From: JADJOY01 sp016713535 [NCBI: Deltaproteobacteria bacterium]
GTDB taxonomy: Bacteria; JADJOY01
DNA: 64,000 bases
Direction of reading: 5' to 3'
NCBI GenBank assembly: GCA_016713535.1
Contig: JADJOY010000010.1
Location: 248,001 to 312,000 of the forward strand
Position numbers and translations under genes: made by a program. Below, piece by piece: positions 8,720 through 17,081 of the stretch (within the stretch, counting starts at the first letter, position 1; each line of letters opens with the position of its first letter). Below the pieces are notes generated by a model that had not been told where the DNA came from, did no database searches, and saw nothing but the letters and a program-made list of their open reading frames with translations.

Positions 8720-11023
8720 GTGAAACTTCGATCGAACGGTCGCCGCCTCGGGTGCATCGTCGCTCTGGCGCTGCTGGCGGGGGTCGTCTGGGTTGGCTAT
8801 CCGTTCGCCATCCCCCTCCTCAACCCGATCGCCGAAGAGACGCGCGCGCGCCAGGTGTTTCGTGAAGCGAAGGTCCGCAACGCCTGGCGGCTGCTCAGGA
8901 CCGGGATGAGCGGCGAGGTGGGCAACGAGACGTGGAACGAGACGCGCTCCGAGTTCCACAGAGATCACACGCTCGCCGAAGCCTGCGTGGAGGCGACGCG
9001 CTGGGCGGATGCTCGCATCAACCGCGCCCGGGGAATGCTCCAGGACGTGTTGAGCGGCTCGCGTCCCGACGCCGAACCGGTGGTGGCCGCGGCGCGCGTG
9101 CTGCTGGAGAACGAGCTCGCCGACGAGGCCAAGCAGCTCCTCGAGCGGCGCATCGAGGGCTACCTGGCGCAGGGCGGCAGCGACCTCGGGCCGGTCCCCG
9201 ACATGGTGCTCAGGACGCTCGCCGAGGTGGATCTGCGCGACGGTGAGCTCGTCAACTGCCTGCGACTCCACAACCCCGACCGGTGCCTCTACCCGCTCGC
9301 CGGCGACGCAGCTCACGAGATGGCCGGGCCGGTGAAGGCCGCGGCGGGCCTCTTCGGCGTGTTGCTGGCGCGAGATCGCGGCGACCCTGCGGCGCGCTGG
9401 CGGGCAGGCTTGAGCGCTGCGCTCGCCGGCCAGCGCACCGATTTGCCGATCGCGCCGGCACCGCGCTGGAACCCCCAGCCGCCGCCGCTTCCGCCGTTTC
9501 CGGAGATCTCCACCGAGGTCGGCCTCCGGCGGCTCCGCGCCGCGGGCGGCACCGTCCTCGACGATTTCGATGAGGATGGCGATCTCGACATCCTCCTCCT
9601 GAGCTACTTGCCCTGCGATCCGGCGCTCTTCATGCTCAACCGCGGCGACGGTTCCTTCGCCGACGCGACTGCCGGCTCGGGTCTCGAAAGCGAGCTCGGC
9701 GGTTTCAACGCCGCGCAAGCCGACGTGAACAACGATGGCCACCTCGACGTGGTGATCGCGCGGTCAGGGTGGGGCGGAACGGGGCGCAACAGCCTCCTCC
9801 TCGGTGATGGTCACGGGCACTTCGAGGATGTGACGCGGAGAGCCGGCTTGGACGCCGACAACGACGCCACCATGTCGGCGCAGTTCACCGACTACGACGG
9901 CGACGGCTGGATCGACCTCTTTCTCGCGAACCTCAGTCTCGAGAACGCGTCGGGTAGCCGCAGCCGCCTCTACCGCAATCGCGGCGACGGCACTTTCGAG
10001 GATGCGACGTTCGCTGCGGGTTTGCCCTCGATCCGATTCGCGACCGGCGTGGCGTGGGGCGACTACGACGATGACGGACGCCCCGATCTCTACGTGTCGG
10101 TGGTGCTCGGCCCCAACTTGCTGTTCCGCAACGAAGGTGGTGGGCGCTTCGCCGATGTCACCGCGAAGGCCGGCGTGCTCGCGCCGCTGGTGAGCTTCGC
10201 CACGTGGTTCTTCGACTACGACAACGACGGCCACCTCGATCTATGGGCGGACTCGTATTGGGTCGTGTTGCGCGACGGCGTGGAGAGCCTCGTCGACGGA
10301 CGCGATGCCGACCCCGCCAGCATTCCGCGGCTCTACCGCAACCGCGGCGACGGCACCTTCGAGGACCGCACGCGGGCCCTCGGCGTGGACGCGGTCATGT
10401 CAGCGATGGGCGCCAACTTCGGCGACCTCGACGGCGATGGCTGGCTCGACATCTACGTCGGCACCGGCACACCGTCGCTCTCGCACCTGGTGCCGAACCG
10501 CCTCTTCCACAACGTACGCGGCGAGCGCTTCGAGGACGCGACCGTCGCGGCGCGGGTCGGTCACCTCCAGAAGGGCCACGGCGTGGCGTTCGGTGACGTC
10601 GACGGCGACCGCAATGTCGACCTGCTCGTGAATCTGGGCGGTGCGATCCCGATCGACCGCTACGGTCCTGCTCTCTTCCACAACCCGCTGCTCGGCCATC
10701 ACGTCACCGAGGTCGAGCTGCGTGGTACCCGCAGCAACGCCGCGGCGCTCGGCGCGCGAATCACGGCTTGGCTCGCCGATGGCCGGCGGGTGGAGCGCGT
10801 GGTGGGCAGTGGCGGTTCGTTCGGTGCGTCGCCGCTACGCCAGTCGATTGGTCTCGGTGACGCCGCAGGGATCGATCGTCTCGAGATCCGCTGGCCGTCA
10901 GGCTCGCGTGAGAGCGTGTCCGGCCTGGCCGGTGGGGCGCGTTACCGAATCGTGGAGGGCGAGGGGCATGCCGTGCAGATGCCCGCGCCGCCTCCACGAA
11001 GGGAGGCGCCGGTCCAGCCATGA
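8720..11023 (+). CDS. FG-GAP/VCBS repeat protein with helical N-domain and UnbV C-terminus (second of three)
   Basis: 767 residues. A single membrane helix (about 9-30) anchors the protein. Residues 40-250 are helical and TPR-like ('LLENELADEAKQLLERRIEG'). From about 275 to 660 there are seven D-x-D/N-x-D-G loops (DFDEDGDLD, DVNNDGHLD, DYDGDGWID, DYDDDGRPD, DYDNDGHLD, DLDGDGWLD, DVDGDRNVD) separated by 'LYRNRGDGTFED' type strands. The UnbV domain with 'ELRGTRSNAAALGARITAWL' follows. The GTG at 8720 overlaps the out-of-frame end of the preceding gene. The last codons overlap the next gene (ATGA at 11020). Predicted to act outside the inner membrane, possibly as a calcium-dependent adhesion or scaffold protein. 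Confidence 0.85.
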   Translation: MKLRSNGRRLGCIVALALLAGVVWVGYPFAIPLLNPIAEETRARQVFREAKVRNAWRLLRTGMSGEVGNETWNETRSEFHRDHTLAEACVEATRWADARINRARGMLQDVLSGSRPDAEPVVAAARVLLENELADEAKQLLERRIEGYLAQGGSDLGPVPDMVLRTLAEVDLRDGELVNCLRLHNPDRCLYPLAGDAAHEMAGPVKAAAGLFGVLLARDRGDPAARWRAGLSAALAGQRTDLPIAPAPRWNPQPPPLPPFPEISTEVGLRRLRAAGGTVLDDFDEDGDLDILLLSYLPCDPALFMLNRGDGSFADATAGSGLESELGGFNAAQADVNNDGHLDVVIARSGWGGTGRNSLLLGDGHGHFEDVTRRAGLDADNDATMSAQFTDYDGDGWIDLFLANLSLENASGSRSRLYRNRGDGTFEDATFAAGLPSIRFATGVAWGDYDDDGRPDLYVSVVLGPNLLFRNEGGGRFADVTAKAGVLAPLVSFATWFFDYDNDGHLDLWADSYWVVLRDGVESLVDGRDADPASIPRLYRNRGDGTFEDRTRALGVDAVMSAMGANFGDLDGDGWLDIYVGTGTPSLSHLVPNRLFHNVRGERFEDATVAARVGHLQKGHGVAFGDVDGDRNVDLLVNLGGAIPIDRYGPALFHNPLLGHHVTEVELRGTRSNAAALGARITAWLADGRRVERVVGSGGSFGASPLRQSIGLGDAAGIDRLEIRWPSGSRESVSGLAGGARYRIVEGEGHAVQMPAPPPRREAPVQP

Positions 11024-14000
11024 ATCGATGCGGGCTCGTTCTTGAGTGGCTGGCGCTCGCACTCGCTGCCGCCACAGTTGGGTGCCGGTCTCAGCAGGTT
11101 CCCGACGCTGAGGTGCTGGCGCAGCGTGATCGCGCGCTCGCCTTCCTCGAGAGCGATCGCCCCGACTCGGCGGCGGCTTCCTTCCGCGCGCTGGAGAGGG
11201 ATGTCAGGGACCCGCTCGGCGCGGCCAACCTTGCGGTGGCGGAGCTGCGCCGAGGACGTCCTCGGGAGGCGATCGAGGCGATCGACCGCGCACTCCGCCT
11301 GGCACCCGGACGACCGGACCTGCTGCAGATCCGACGGGCCGCGCTCGAGAGTGGTGGCCCCACCCCAGGGGCGCTCGACGCAGCCGAAGAGGCGAGGCGC
11401 GCCGCACCCGATGATCCCCGAGCCGCATACGCGGTGTTTCGGCTGGCAGGGGCGGTCGATTCCCCCGAGGCATCCGAGCGACTCGTCCAGGCGATCGAGG
11501 CGCTGCGGCGTCTCCGCCCGGAGAACCTCGTGGTCTTGACCGCGAGCGCCAAACGAGCGCTCGAGGCCGGGGACTCGACCCGGGCCACCGATGCCGTGTT
11601 GCGCCTCGGCGAGCTGGCCATCGATTGGCCCGACAGCGCGACCCGCGCGCTCGCCGAGGCGAAGGGAGCCCTCGAGCGTGGCGATCTCGCGGCGGCGCGG
11701 TTGCCGGTCCAGCGGATCGCCAACGTGCTCGTGGGCACACCAGCGCACCGCGCCAGCTTGGCCGAGCTGTCGTTTGGCATCGACGCGGTACCCGTCGAGC
11801 GCTTCACCGACGAGCCGAGCGTCGCGGCGTGCCCAGCCACGCCCGCCCCGTCGTTCGCTTCTCTCCCGGTCGGGAAACACGCCGGGCCGGGTGGGGCGGT
11901 GGCGCTCGCCCAGCTCGACGGCGACGATCTGGCCGACATCGCGCGCCTCGAGGGCCGAGAGGGCGCGGACCAGAAGCTGGTGGTGCGTGGCGCGGCGAGC
12001 GAGTGGTCGGTCGGGTGGAGTGCGTCCGCGCCGTCGGACGCGAAGGCGCTGTTGGTGGCGGACCTCGATGACGACGCCCGTCGCGATCTGCTGGTGCTCG
12101 CGTCGAGCGGGATTGCTGCCTGGCGCAACCTGGGAGACGGGCGCTTCGAGGATGGGACCGGCACGCGAGGGCTCGCGGGGGTGGGTGCGCGCGCTGGCGT
12201 CGCCTCCGACCTCGACCTCGACGGCGATCTCGACCTGGCGCTGGTCGGCCCCAGGGGGGACTCCCTCATGGTGCTGCGCAACCCGGGAGTGGGCAGCTTC
12301 GTGAACGTGACCCAGCGGGTCTTGCCGCCGGTGCCGCTCACCGACGCCGGCGTGATGATCGCCACCGACTCCGACCGCGACGGCGACCCGGATCTGGTGG
12401 TTGGCCACGCCCACGGCGTCACGGTGCTCGAGAACCGCTTGCAGGCAGGGTTCGTCTCGCGTGCGGTCGATGGCCTGCCCGACGAACCGGTGACGGCGCT
12501 CGGATCGGGCGACCTCGACGGCGACGGCTGGTTCGATCTGGTGGCGGGCGGTGCTAGCTCACTCGCATTCTTTGCGGGCACCGCGAAGGGTTACCAGCGC
12601 GCGACGGCGGTTGGCTGGCCGCCGGAGCTCGGCCACGGCGCGACCGCGCTGGCGCTCGCCGATCTCGACGATGATGGGATCCTCGACGTCGCAGCGCGGG
12701 ACGCGCGAGGCGCCTTCGCGATCCGTTCGCGAGCGCCAACCGCCCCGCTCACCTTCGGTTTCGAGCAGTCGCTGCTCGGAACCGGCTCTGCCGCCGCGGC
12801 GACTCACCTCGCGATCGCCGACCTCGACGGCGACGGTGACCTGGACGGAGTGACGAGCGGGATTGCCGGTCTCGACCGGTTCGAGAACCGGCCTGCCGCG
12901 CCGACGCACTGGGTCGCGGTGCGGCTGCGTGGCCTTCGACAGGGCAGCGCCAAAAACAACGTGTTCGGTGTCGGTGCGATCGTCGAGGTGCGCGCGGAGG
13001 GCGTTCGCCAGATTCGCGAGGCCGACGGCAACGTGGTGCACTTCGGGCTCGGCTGCCGCGCGCGGCCCGACGTGCTGCGGGTGGTGTGGACCAACGGCGT
13101 GCCGCAGAGCCGGCTCGCGCCCGAGGGCGATCAGCTCGTCGTGGAGGAGCAGCTGCTCAAAGGGAGCTGCCCGTTCCTCTACGCCTGGAACGGACGAGAG
13201 GTCGCGTTCGTGACGGACCTGCTGTGGGGTGCGCCGCTCGGACTACCGATCGGGGCCGGACGGTACGCGCCCTCCGATCCCGACGAGCTCGTCGAGGTGC
13301 CTGGCGCGGTGCCGCGCGACGGTGGTTACGATCTCCGCATCACCGAGGAACTTTGGGAGGCTGCCTGGTTCGACCGGTCGCGGCTGTGGGTGGTCGATCA
13401 TCCGGCCGATGTCGAGGTGGCGAGCTCGCTAGGCGTCGGCCCCGGCTCCGATCCTGCCGGTCCGGACCGGTTGATCGCCTCGCGCGGGTTGCGATCCATG
13501 GCGAGTGTGACTGGTGACCGGGGTGAGGACCTGACGGAGCTGGTTCGCGATCGGGACGAGCGTTATGCGAGCAGCTACACGCCAGGGCCGTACCAAGGTG
13601 TGGCGGAAGGGCCTTGGACGCTGACGATGGATCTCGGCTCGGCACCCGCGGCGCCGCTGCGTCTGCACCTCTCGGGCTGGATCTTCCCTGCTGACGCGAG
13701 CCTCAACCTGGCGATCGACCAGCGCCCCGACTTGGTGATCGCGCCTCCCCGCCTCGAGGTCGAGACCGAAGACGGCTGGAAACCGCTCGTCGACCCGATG
13801 CCGAGCCCCGCGGGCAAGACCAAGGCACGGGTGGTGGTGACCCCGACGCTGCCCGCGAACGCCCACCGGCTCAGGATCGTCGGCACGTCGTGGCTCGCGT
13901 GGGACCGGATGGCCTGGTCCACCGAACCCGCCGACGACCGTGTAGCGATCCGCGCCCAGCTCGCGCCGGCGAGCGCGGAGCTGCGCGCGCGTGGGTTCTC

Positions 14001-14427
14001 GCGGATGGTACGCCGCGCGCCCAATGCGCCGCACGGTTACCTCTTCGCTGACCCCATCGCAGCGTCGCCGTGGCTCCCGATGCCCGGTGCCTATACCCGC
14101 TACGGCGACGTCCGCGAGCTGCTCGACTCCGCCGACGATCGCTACGTGATCCTTGCTTCGGGTGACGAGCTGGCGTTGCGCTTCGACGCCCGCCAGTTGC
14201 CGCGGCTCCCGGCGGACGCCGTCCGCAGCGTGTTTCTCCAGAGTTTTGGCTGGGACAAGGACGCCGACCGAAACGTCTTCGAGGCTCGCCGTTTGGAGCC
14301 GCTGCCGTTCAGGGCGATGAAGGGCTATCCGTTCACGGCCGACGATCGCCCGCCGGAGACGCCCGAATGGCACGCCTTCCGCGAGCGCTGGCTCACCCGA
14401 GTCGTGCGCGGGGAGCCCGCCAGCTGA
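11020..14427 (+). CDS. Large lipoprotein: TPR, FG-GAP/VCBS repeats, UnbV and a long unassigned C-domain (third of three)
   Basis: 1135 residues. Lipoprotein signal with the cysteine at residue 22 (AAATVGC). Residues 30-220 are TPR-like helices. Residues about 285-640 hold degenerate FG-GAP blades (DLDDDARRD, DLDLDGDLD, DSDRDGDPD, DLDGDGWFD, DLDDDGILD, DLDGDGDLD). A UnbV-like segment (VRLRGLRQGSAKNNVFGVGA) follows. The last 400 residues (from 'CPFLYAWNGREVAFVTDLLW') form a beta-rich domain that I do not recognise, containing a Trp-rich 'LHLSGWIFPADASLNLAI' block. It is coupled by ATGA to the preceding gene. Probably an outer-membrane or surface lipoprotein working with the two upstream FG-GAP proteins. 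Confidence 0.8.
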   Translation: MNRCGLVLEWLALALAAATVGCRSQQVPDAEVLAQRDRALAFLESDRPDSAAASFRALERDVRDPLGAANLAVAELRRGRPREAIEAIDRALRLAPGRPDLLQIRRAALESGGPTPGALDAAEEARRAAPDDPRAAYAVFRLAGAVDSPEASERLVQAIEALRRLRPENLVVLTASAKRALEAGDSTRATDAVLRLGELAIDWPDSATRALAEAKGALERGDLAAARLPVQRIANVLVGTPAHRASLAELSFGIDAVPVERFTDEPSVAACPATPAPSFASLPVGKHAGPGGAVALAQLDGDDLADIARLEGREGADQKLVVRGAASEWSVGWSASAPSDAKALLVADLDDDARRDLLVLASSGIAAWRNLGDGRFEDGTGTRGLAGVGARAGVASDLDLDGDLDLALVGPRGDSLMVLRNPGVGSFVNVTQRVLPPVPLTDAGVMIATDSDRDGDPDLVVGHAHGVTVLENRLQAGFVSRAVDGLPDEPVTALGSGDLDGDGWFDLVAGGASSLAFFAGTAKGYQRATAVGWPPELGHGATALALADLDDDGILDVAARDARGAFAIRSRAPTAPLTFGFEQSLLGTGSAAAATHLAIADLDGDGDLDGVTSGIAGLDRFENRPAAPTHWVAVRLRGLRQGSAKNNVFGVGAIVEVRAEGVRQIREADGNVVHFGLGCRARPDVLRVVWTNGVPQSRLAPEGDQLVVEEQLLKGSCPFLYAWNGREVAFVTDLLWGAPLGLPIGAGRYAPSDPDELVEVPGAVPRDGGYDLRITEELWEAAWFDRSRLWVVDHPADVEVASSLGVGPGSDPAGPDRLIASRGLRSMASVTGDRGEDLTELVRDRDERYASSYTPGPYQGVAEGPWTLTMDLGSAPAAPLRLHLSGWIFPADASLNLAIDQRPDLVIAPPRLEVETEDGWKPLVDPMPSPAGKTKARVVVTPTLPANAHRLRIVGTSWLAWDRMAWSTEPADDRVAIRAQLAPASAELRARGFSRMVRRAPNAPHGYLFADPIAASPWLPMPGAYTRYGDVRELLDSADDRYVILASGDELALRFDARQLPRLPADAVRSVFLQSFGWDKDADRNVFEARRLEPLPFRAMKGYPFTADDRPPETPEWHAFRERWLTRVVRGEPAS

Positions 14428-14492
14428 ACCGGTATCGCGGCCGTCCGACCGGGCCGACTCCCGCTCGGCTGCGCGAACGCAGTCCCGCTGTG

Positions 14493-14514
14493 GACGTGCG
14501 GAGCGCCGCGAGGG
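14493..14514 (+). repeat. Copy of the GCGGAGCGCCGCG intergenic motif
   Basis: GACGTGCGGAGCGCCGCGAGGG matches the copy at 40285-40306 at 21 of 22 positions and the copy at 40144 slightly less well. It lies in the gap upstream of the 14647 operon. Confidence 0.6.
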
Positions 14515-14587
14515 CCTCGGTGGGGGGGGTGGCTCGGCCTGCCGGCTGGTGACGTGGCGAGGGTTTCGAAGCCAGCGCTCGAGGGGC

Positions 14588-14593
14588 TACAAT
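14588..14593 (+). promoter_or_regulatory. Candidate -10 element upstream of 14647
   Basis: GCTACAATCCACCC: TACAAT 54 bp before the ATG at 14647, in a 219-bp gap after the FG-GAP run. It belongs to the set of TAnnnT elements seen upstream of other genes in the window. Confidence 0.5.
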
Positions 14594-14646
14594 CCACCCG
14601 GCGATCCGGCACCCCCGGCCGCGGAGCTCGCCTCGAGGAACGGGTC

Positions 14647-15366
14647 ATGTCGATGGTGGATCAGGTGGGGGAGTTCTCGGTCCGGCCAAGCGAGTCGTCC
14701 ATGGGCCGTTCGGTGGCCATGCTGGTAGCCGGGTTGGGCGCGCTGATCGGAGGCGGCGGGCTGGTCGTTGGCGATGTCGAGTGGTGGTCTCCGTACGCGC
14801 TGGCAGCGTTGCTCATGCTCCCTGCGCTCGTGGCGCTCAGGCGGGCGCGTCCCGCGGGCGGGGGGCGTCGCTACGCCCTGGCGATCGTGAGTTTCCTGGT
14901 CGCAATGGGGCTGGTGGGGTGGTGGCTCGATCCGCGCCATCCTGCAGGCGCCTTCTACTTGCTCTACGGCACGTTCGTGCTCACGGGTGTGGCGCTGATG
15001 CGTGAGTTCCGCGCCCAGGTCGCCACCTCGGTGGGCGTGCGTGCAGGTGCGGTGGTGGTGGCGGCGCTCGGCGCACTGATCGCGGGTGGAGGGATGCTGC
15101 AGGGCAGCGTCAACTGGTGGGCGCCGTACTTGCTGGCATCGCTGCTGTTGGTGCCGTCGCTGGTGGTGCTGTATTGGATCCGGCCGGTGTCCGGCACCCG
15201 CCGCTACGCAGTCGCGGTGGGAACGTGCCTCGGGTCCATGGCGCTCGTGGGCTGGCTCGCGGATCCGCTCCGGCCCGCGGCCTCGTCCTACATCCTGTTC
15301 TGGCCGCTGGTGTGCATCGGCGTCGTCCTCGCCTGGCGCTCGCTGCTCTCCGCCCTCTCCGGATGA
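14647..15366 (+). CDS. Membrane protein made of two tandem copies of one helical unit
   Basis: 239 residues. Residues about 27-117 and 136-232 are copies of each other, each beginning 'V.A/GLGALI.GGG' and carrying a 'WW.PY.LA.LL..P.LV' block, '..RRYA.A', then '.ALVGW..DP..PA'. Each unit has three to four membrane helices. No named family is recognised. The ribosome site GAGGAA (14635-14640) sits 6 bp before the ATG at 14647. The stop overlaps the start of the SGNH gene (ATGA at 15363), so the three genes to 18757 form one operon. Its function is unknown; co-occurrence suggests a role with the SGNH proteins in envelope or polysaccharide modification. Confidence 0.75.
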   Translation: MSMVDQVGEFSVRPSESSMGRSVAMLVAGLGALIGGGGLVVGDVEWWSPYALAALLMLPALVALRRARPAGGGRRYALAIVSFLVAMGLVGWWLDPRHPAGAFYLLYGTFVLTGVALMREFRAQVATSVGVRAGAVVVAALGALIAGGGMLQGSVNWWAPYLLASLLLVPSLVVLYWIRPVSGTRRYAVAVGTCLGSMALVGWLADPLRPAASSYILFWPLVCIGVVLAWRSLLSALSG

Positions 15367-17081
15367 CCGACGGCGCGAGCGGCGCGGCCGCCGTGGCGCA
15401 CGAGGCGGGGCGCACGCCGCGATCGCGGCGCGTGGCCTGGGTGGCGTCGGCGTTGGTGGTGTTCCTGTACCTGCTGCTCACGGTCTCGCCGGTGGTGTTG
15501 CCACGGCTCGTGTCGCCACGCGGTCGGCTGCTTCACGTGGCGGCCGGTCTCGACTCGCTCGCGACCAACCACGTGCGGCTCGACACGCCGCCTGCGCGCC
15601 CTTGGCGGAACGTGGAGCTCGACTACCGCATCCGGCCCAACGAGGCGCTGACGTTCGTCCTCGATCGGGCCGGCGACGACTACGCGCTGGTGCGCCTCAG
15701 CCGTCTGCCAGGGCTCGACTCGATCGTGGCCGAGGTGCACGGCAACGCCATCGTGGCGAAGCGCGCGCTCGGCTTCGAGCCGGGCGAGAGCGGGCACCTG
15801 CGCTTCCAGCGCCTCGCCGGCGCGATCGCCGTGATCTGCGACCAGCGTGCCCGGGAGGAAGTGGCGTCGGCGCGTGACGGCGGCACCTTCGAGGTCACGA
15901 TGTTTCCGCCCTCGAGCCCGGATCTTCACCGCCGCGTGAGCCTCGGCGAGGTGATGCTCGAGGGGGGAATCGCGCTGCCGCCGCTGGTGGCGATGGAGCG
16001 CATCACCTCGCCGGTGACGCTGGCACTGGTGGCGGGGCTCGCGGTGTGGCTCGGCCGGGGCCGGCTGCGGGCGGCCGCGGCGCGCGCGCTGCCTCACCAG
16101 CACTCCGCCGAGGTGGGCGCGATCGCGACCGTGCTGGTGTGCCTGGCGATCCTCCTCGGCGCGATGACCGTGATCCCGCGGGTACAGCTCCTCATGAGCT
16201 TCACCAAGGAGGAGCGGCTCGTGTACCGGACCTTCGCGAGCGTGGTGGTGGCGCTCTCGTTCGCGTTTTTGGCGCTGCGCGACGCGGTGCTCGGGCGCTG
16301 GCCGAGACTGCGCCGCAAGGGCCTCCTGCGCGGGTTCATGGTGCCGCCGCTCTACGTGGTGTTCATCGGGGTGTGCTTCGTGCTGCTGGTGATCCTCTTC
16401 GACCGTGTGCAGATCCGCACCGAGCCCACGTACGAGCTGGCGCGGCTCGCCGACGGCCGCTCGCCGCGCATCGCGGTCCTCGGCGGCTCGAGCACCCGCG
16501 GCTATCCGTTCCCGCCGCTGTGGGGCGCCTCGTATCCGATGGTGCTGGAGCGGCTGCTCGTGGCCGGAGGAGCGAACGCGATCGCGTGGAACCTGGGTGT
16601 GGAGTCGGCGACGCTCTCGTATCTGACCGAGCGCTACGACCGCTGGGTGACACCCCTCGCGCCCACCCTCGTGGTGATCAACAACGTCGCCAACAACGCG
16701 TTCGGTGATCCGGGCCCGTTCCGCGATGGGCTGGCCGAGCTCGTCGAGAAGGCCCTCGGCCACGCCCAGCACGTGATCCTGGTCAAGGAGCCGATGCTCG
16801 AGGTCGTCTATCACGCGGGGCGCTGGGCCAGCGTCGGCCCCTTCTACCCGATGCTCGACGAGGTCGCGAAGCACCCCGGCGTCACGGTGCTCGACCCGGT
16901 GCCGATGCTCACCGAGCAACGCGATGAGCTGCTCTTCATGGACGACGTGCACCTGACGCCGCAGGGTCACCGGCGCATGGCCGAGGCGCTCGCGCGCGCC
17001 ATCCGCGAGCTCGACGGCGCGCCGGCCATGGCGCCCGCCGCCGCGGGCGGGCCTGCCGCGCCCGCTCCCGGCGCGCCCTGA
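15363..17081 (+). CDS. Membrane-anchored SGNH-type hydrolase
   Basis: 572 residues. One helix at about 25-48, a beta-rich extracytoplasmic domain (about 60-215), then a group of membrane helices (about 225-345), and a C-terminal SGNH domain (about 360-545). The catalytic serine block is 'LGGSSTRGYP', the oxyanion Asn is likely in 'VVINNVANNAFG', and the Asp/His block is 'MDDVHLTPQGH'. SGNH domains on membrane proteins often remove or transfer acyl groups on cell-surface glycans; the substrate here is unknown. ATGA overlap with the gene before and TGATG overlap with the gene after. The last 25 residues are Ala/Pro-rich. Confidence 0.8.
   Translation: MTDGASGAAAVAHEAGRTPRSRRVAWVASALVVFLYLLLTVSPVVLPRLVSPRGRLLHVAAGLDSLATNHVRLDTPPARPWRNVELDYRIRPNEALTFVLDRAGDDYALVRLSRLPGLDSIVAEVHGNAIVAKRALGFEPGESGHLRFQRLAGAIAVICDQRAREEVASARDGGTFEVTMFPPSSPDLHRRVSLGEVMLEGGIALPPLVAMERITSPVTLALVAGLAVWLGRGRLRAAAARALPHQHSAEVGAIATVLVCLAILLGAMTVIPRVQLLMSFTKEERLVYRTFASVVVALSFAFLALRDAVLGRWPRLRRKGLLRGFMVPPLYVVFIGVCFVLLVILFDRVQIRTEPTYELARLADGRSPRIAVLGGSSTRGYPFPPLWGASYPMVLERLLVAGGANAIAWNLGVESATLSYLTERYDRWVTPLAPTLVVINNVANNAFGDPGPFRDGLAELVEKALGHAQHVILVKEPMLEVVYHAGRWASVGPFYPMLDEVAKHPGVTVLDPVPMLTEQRDELLFMDDVHLTPQGHRRMAEALARAIRELDGAPAMAPAAAGGPAAPAPGAP

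Noticed and set aside
7160-9742. 860-codon open frame on the minus strand opposite the FG-GAP genes
   Set aside because: Antisense to two clear propeller genes; its His/Val/Glu/Arg-rich composition is that of G+C-rich mirror frames and no domain is visible.
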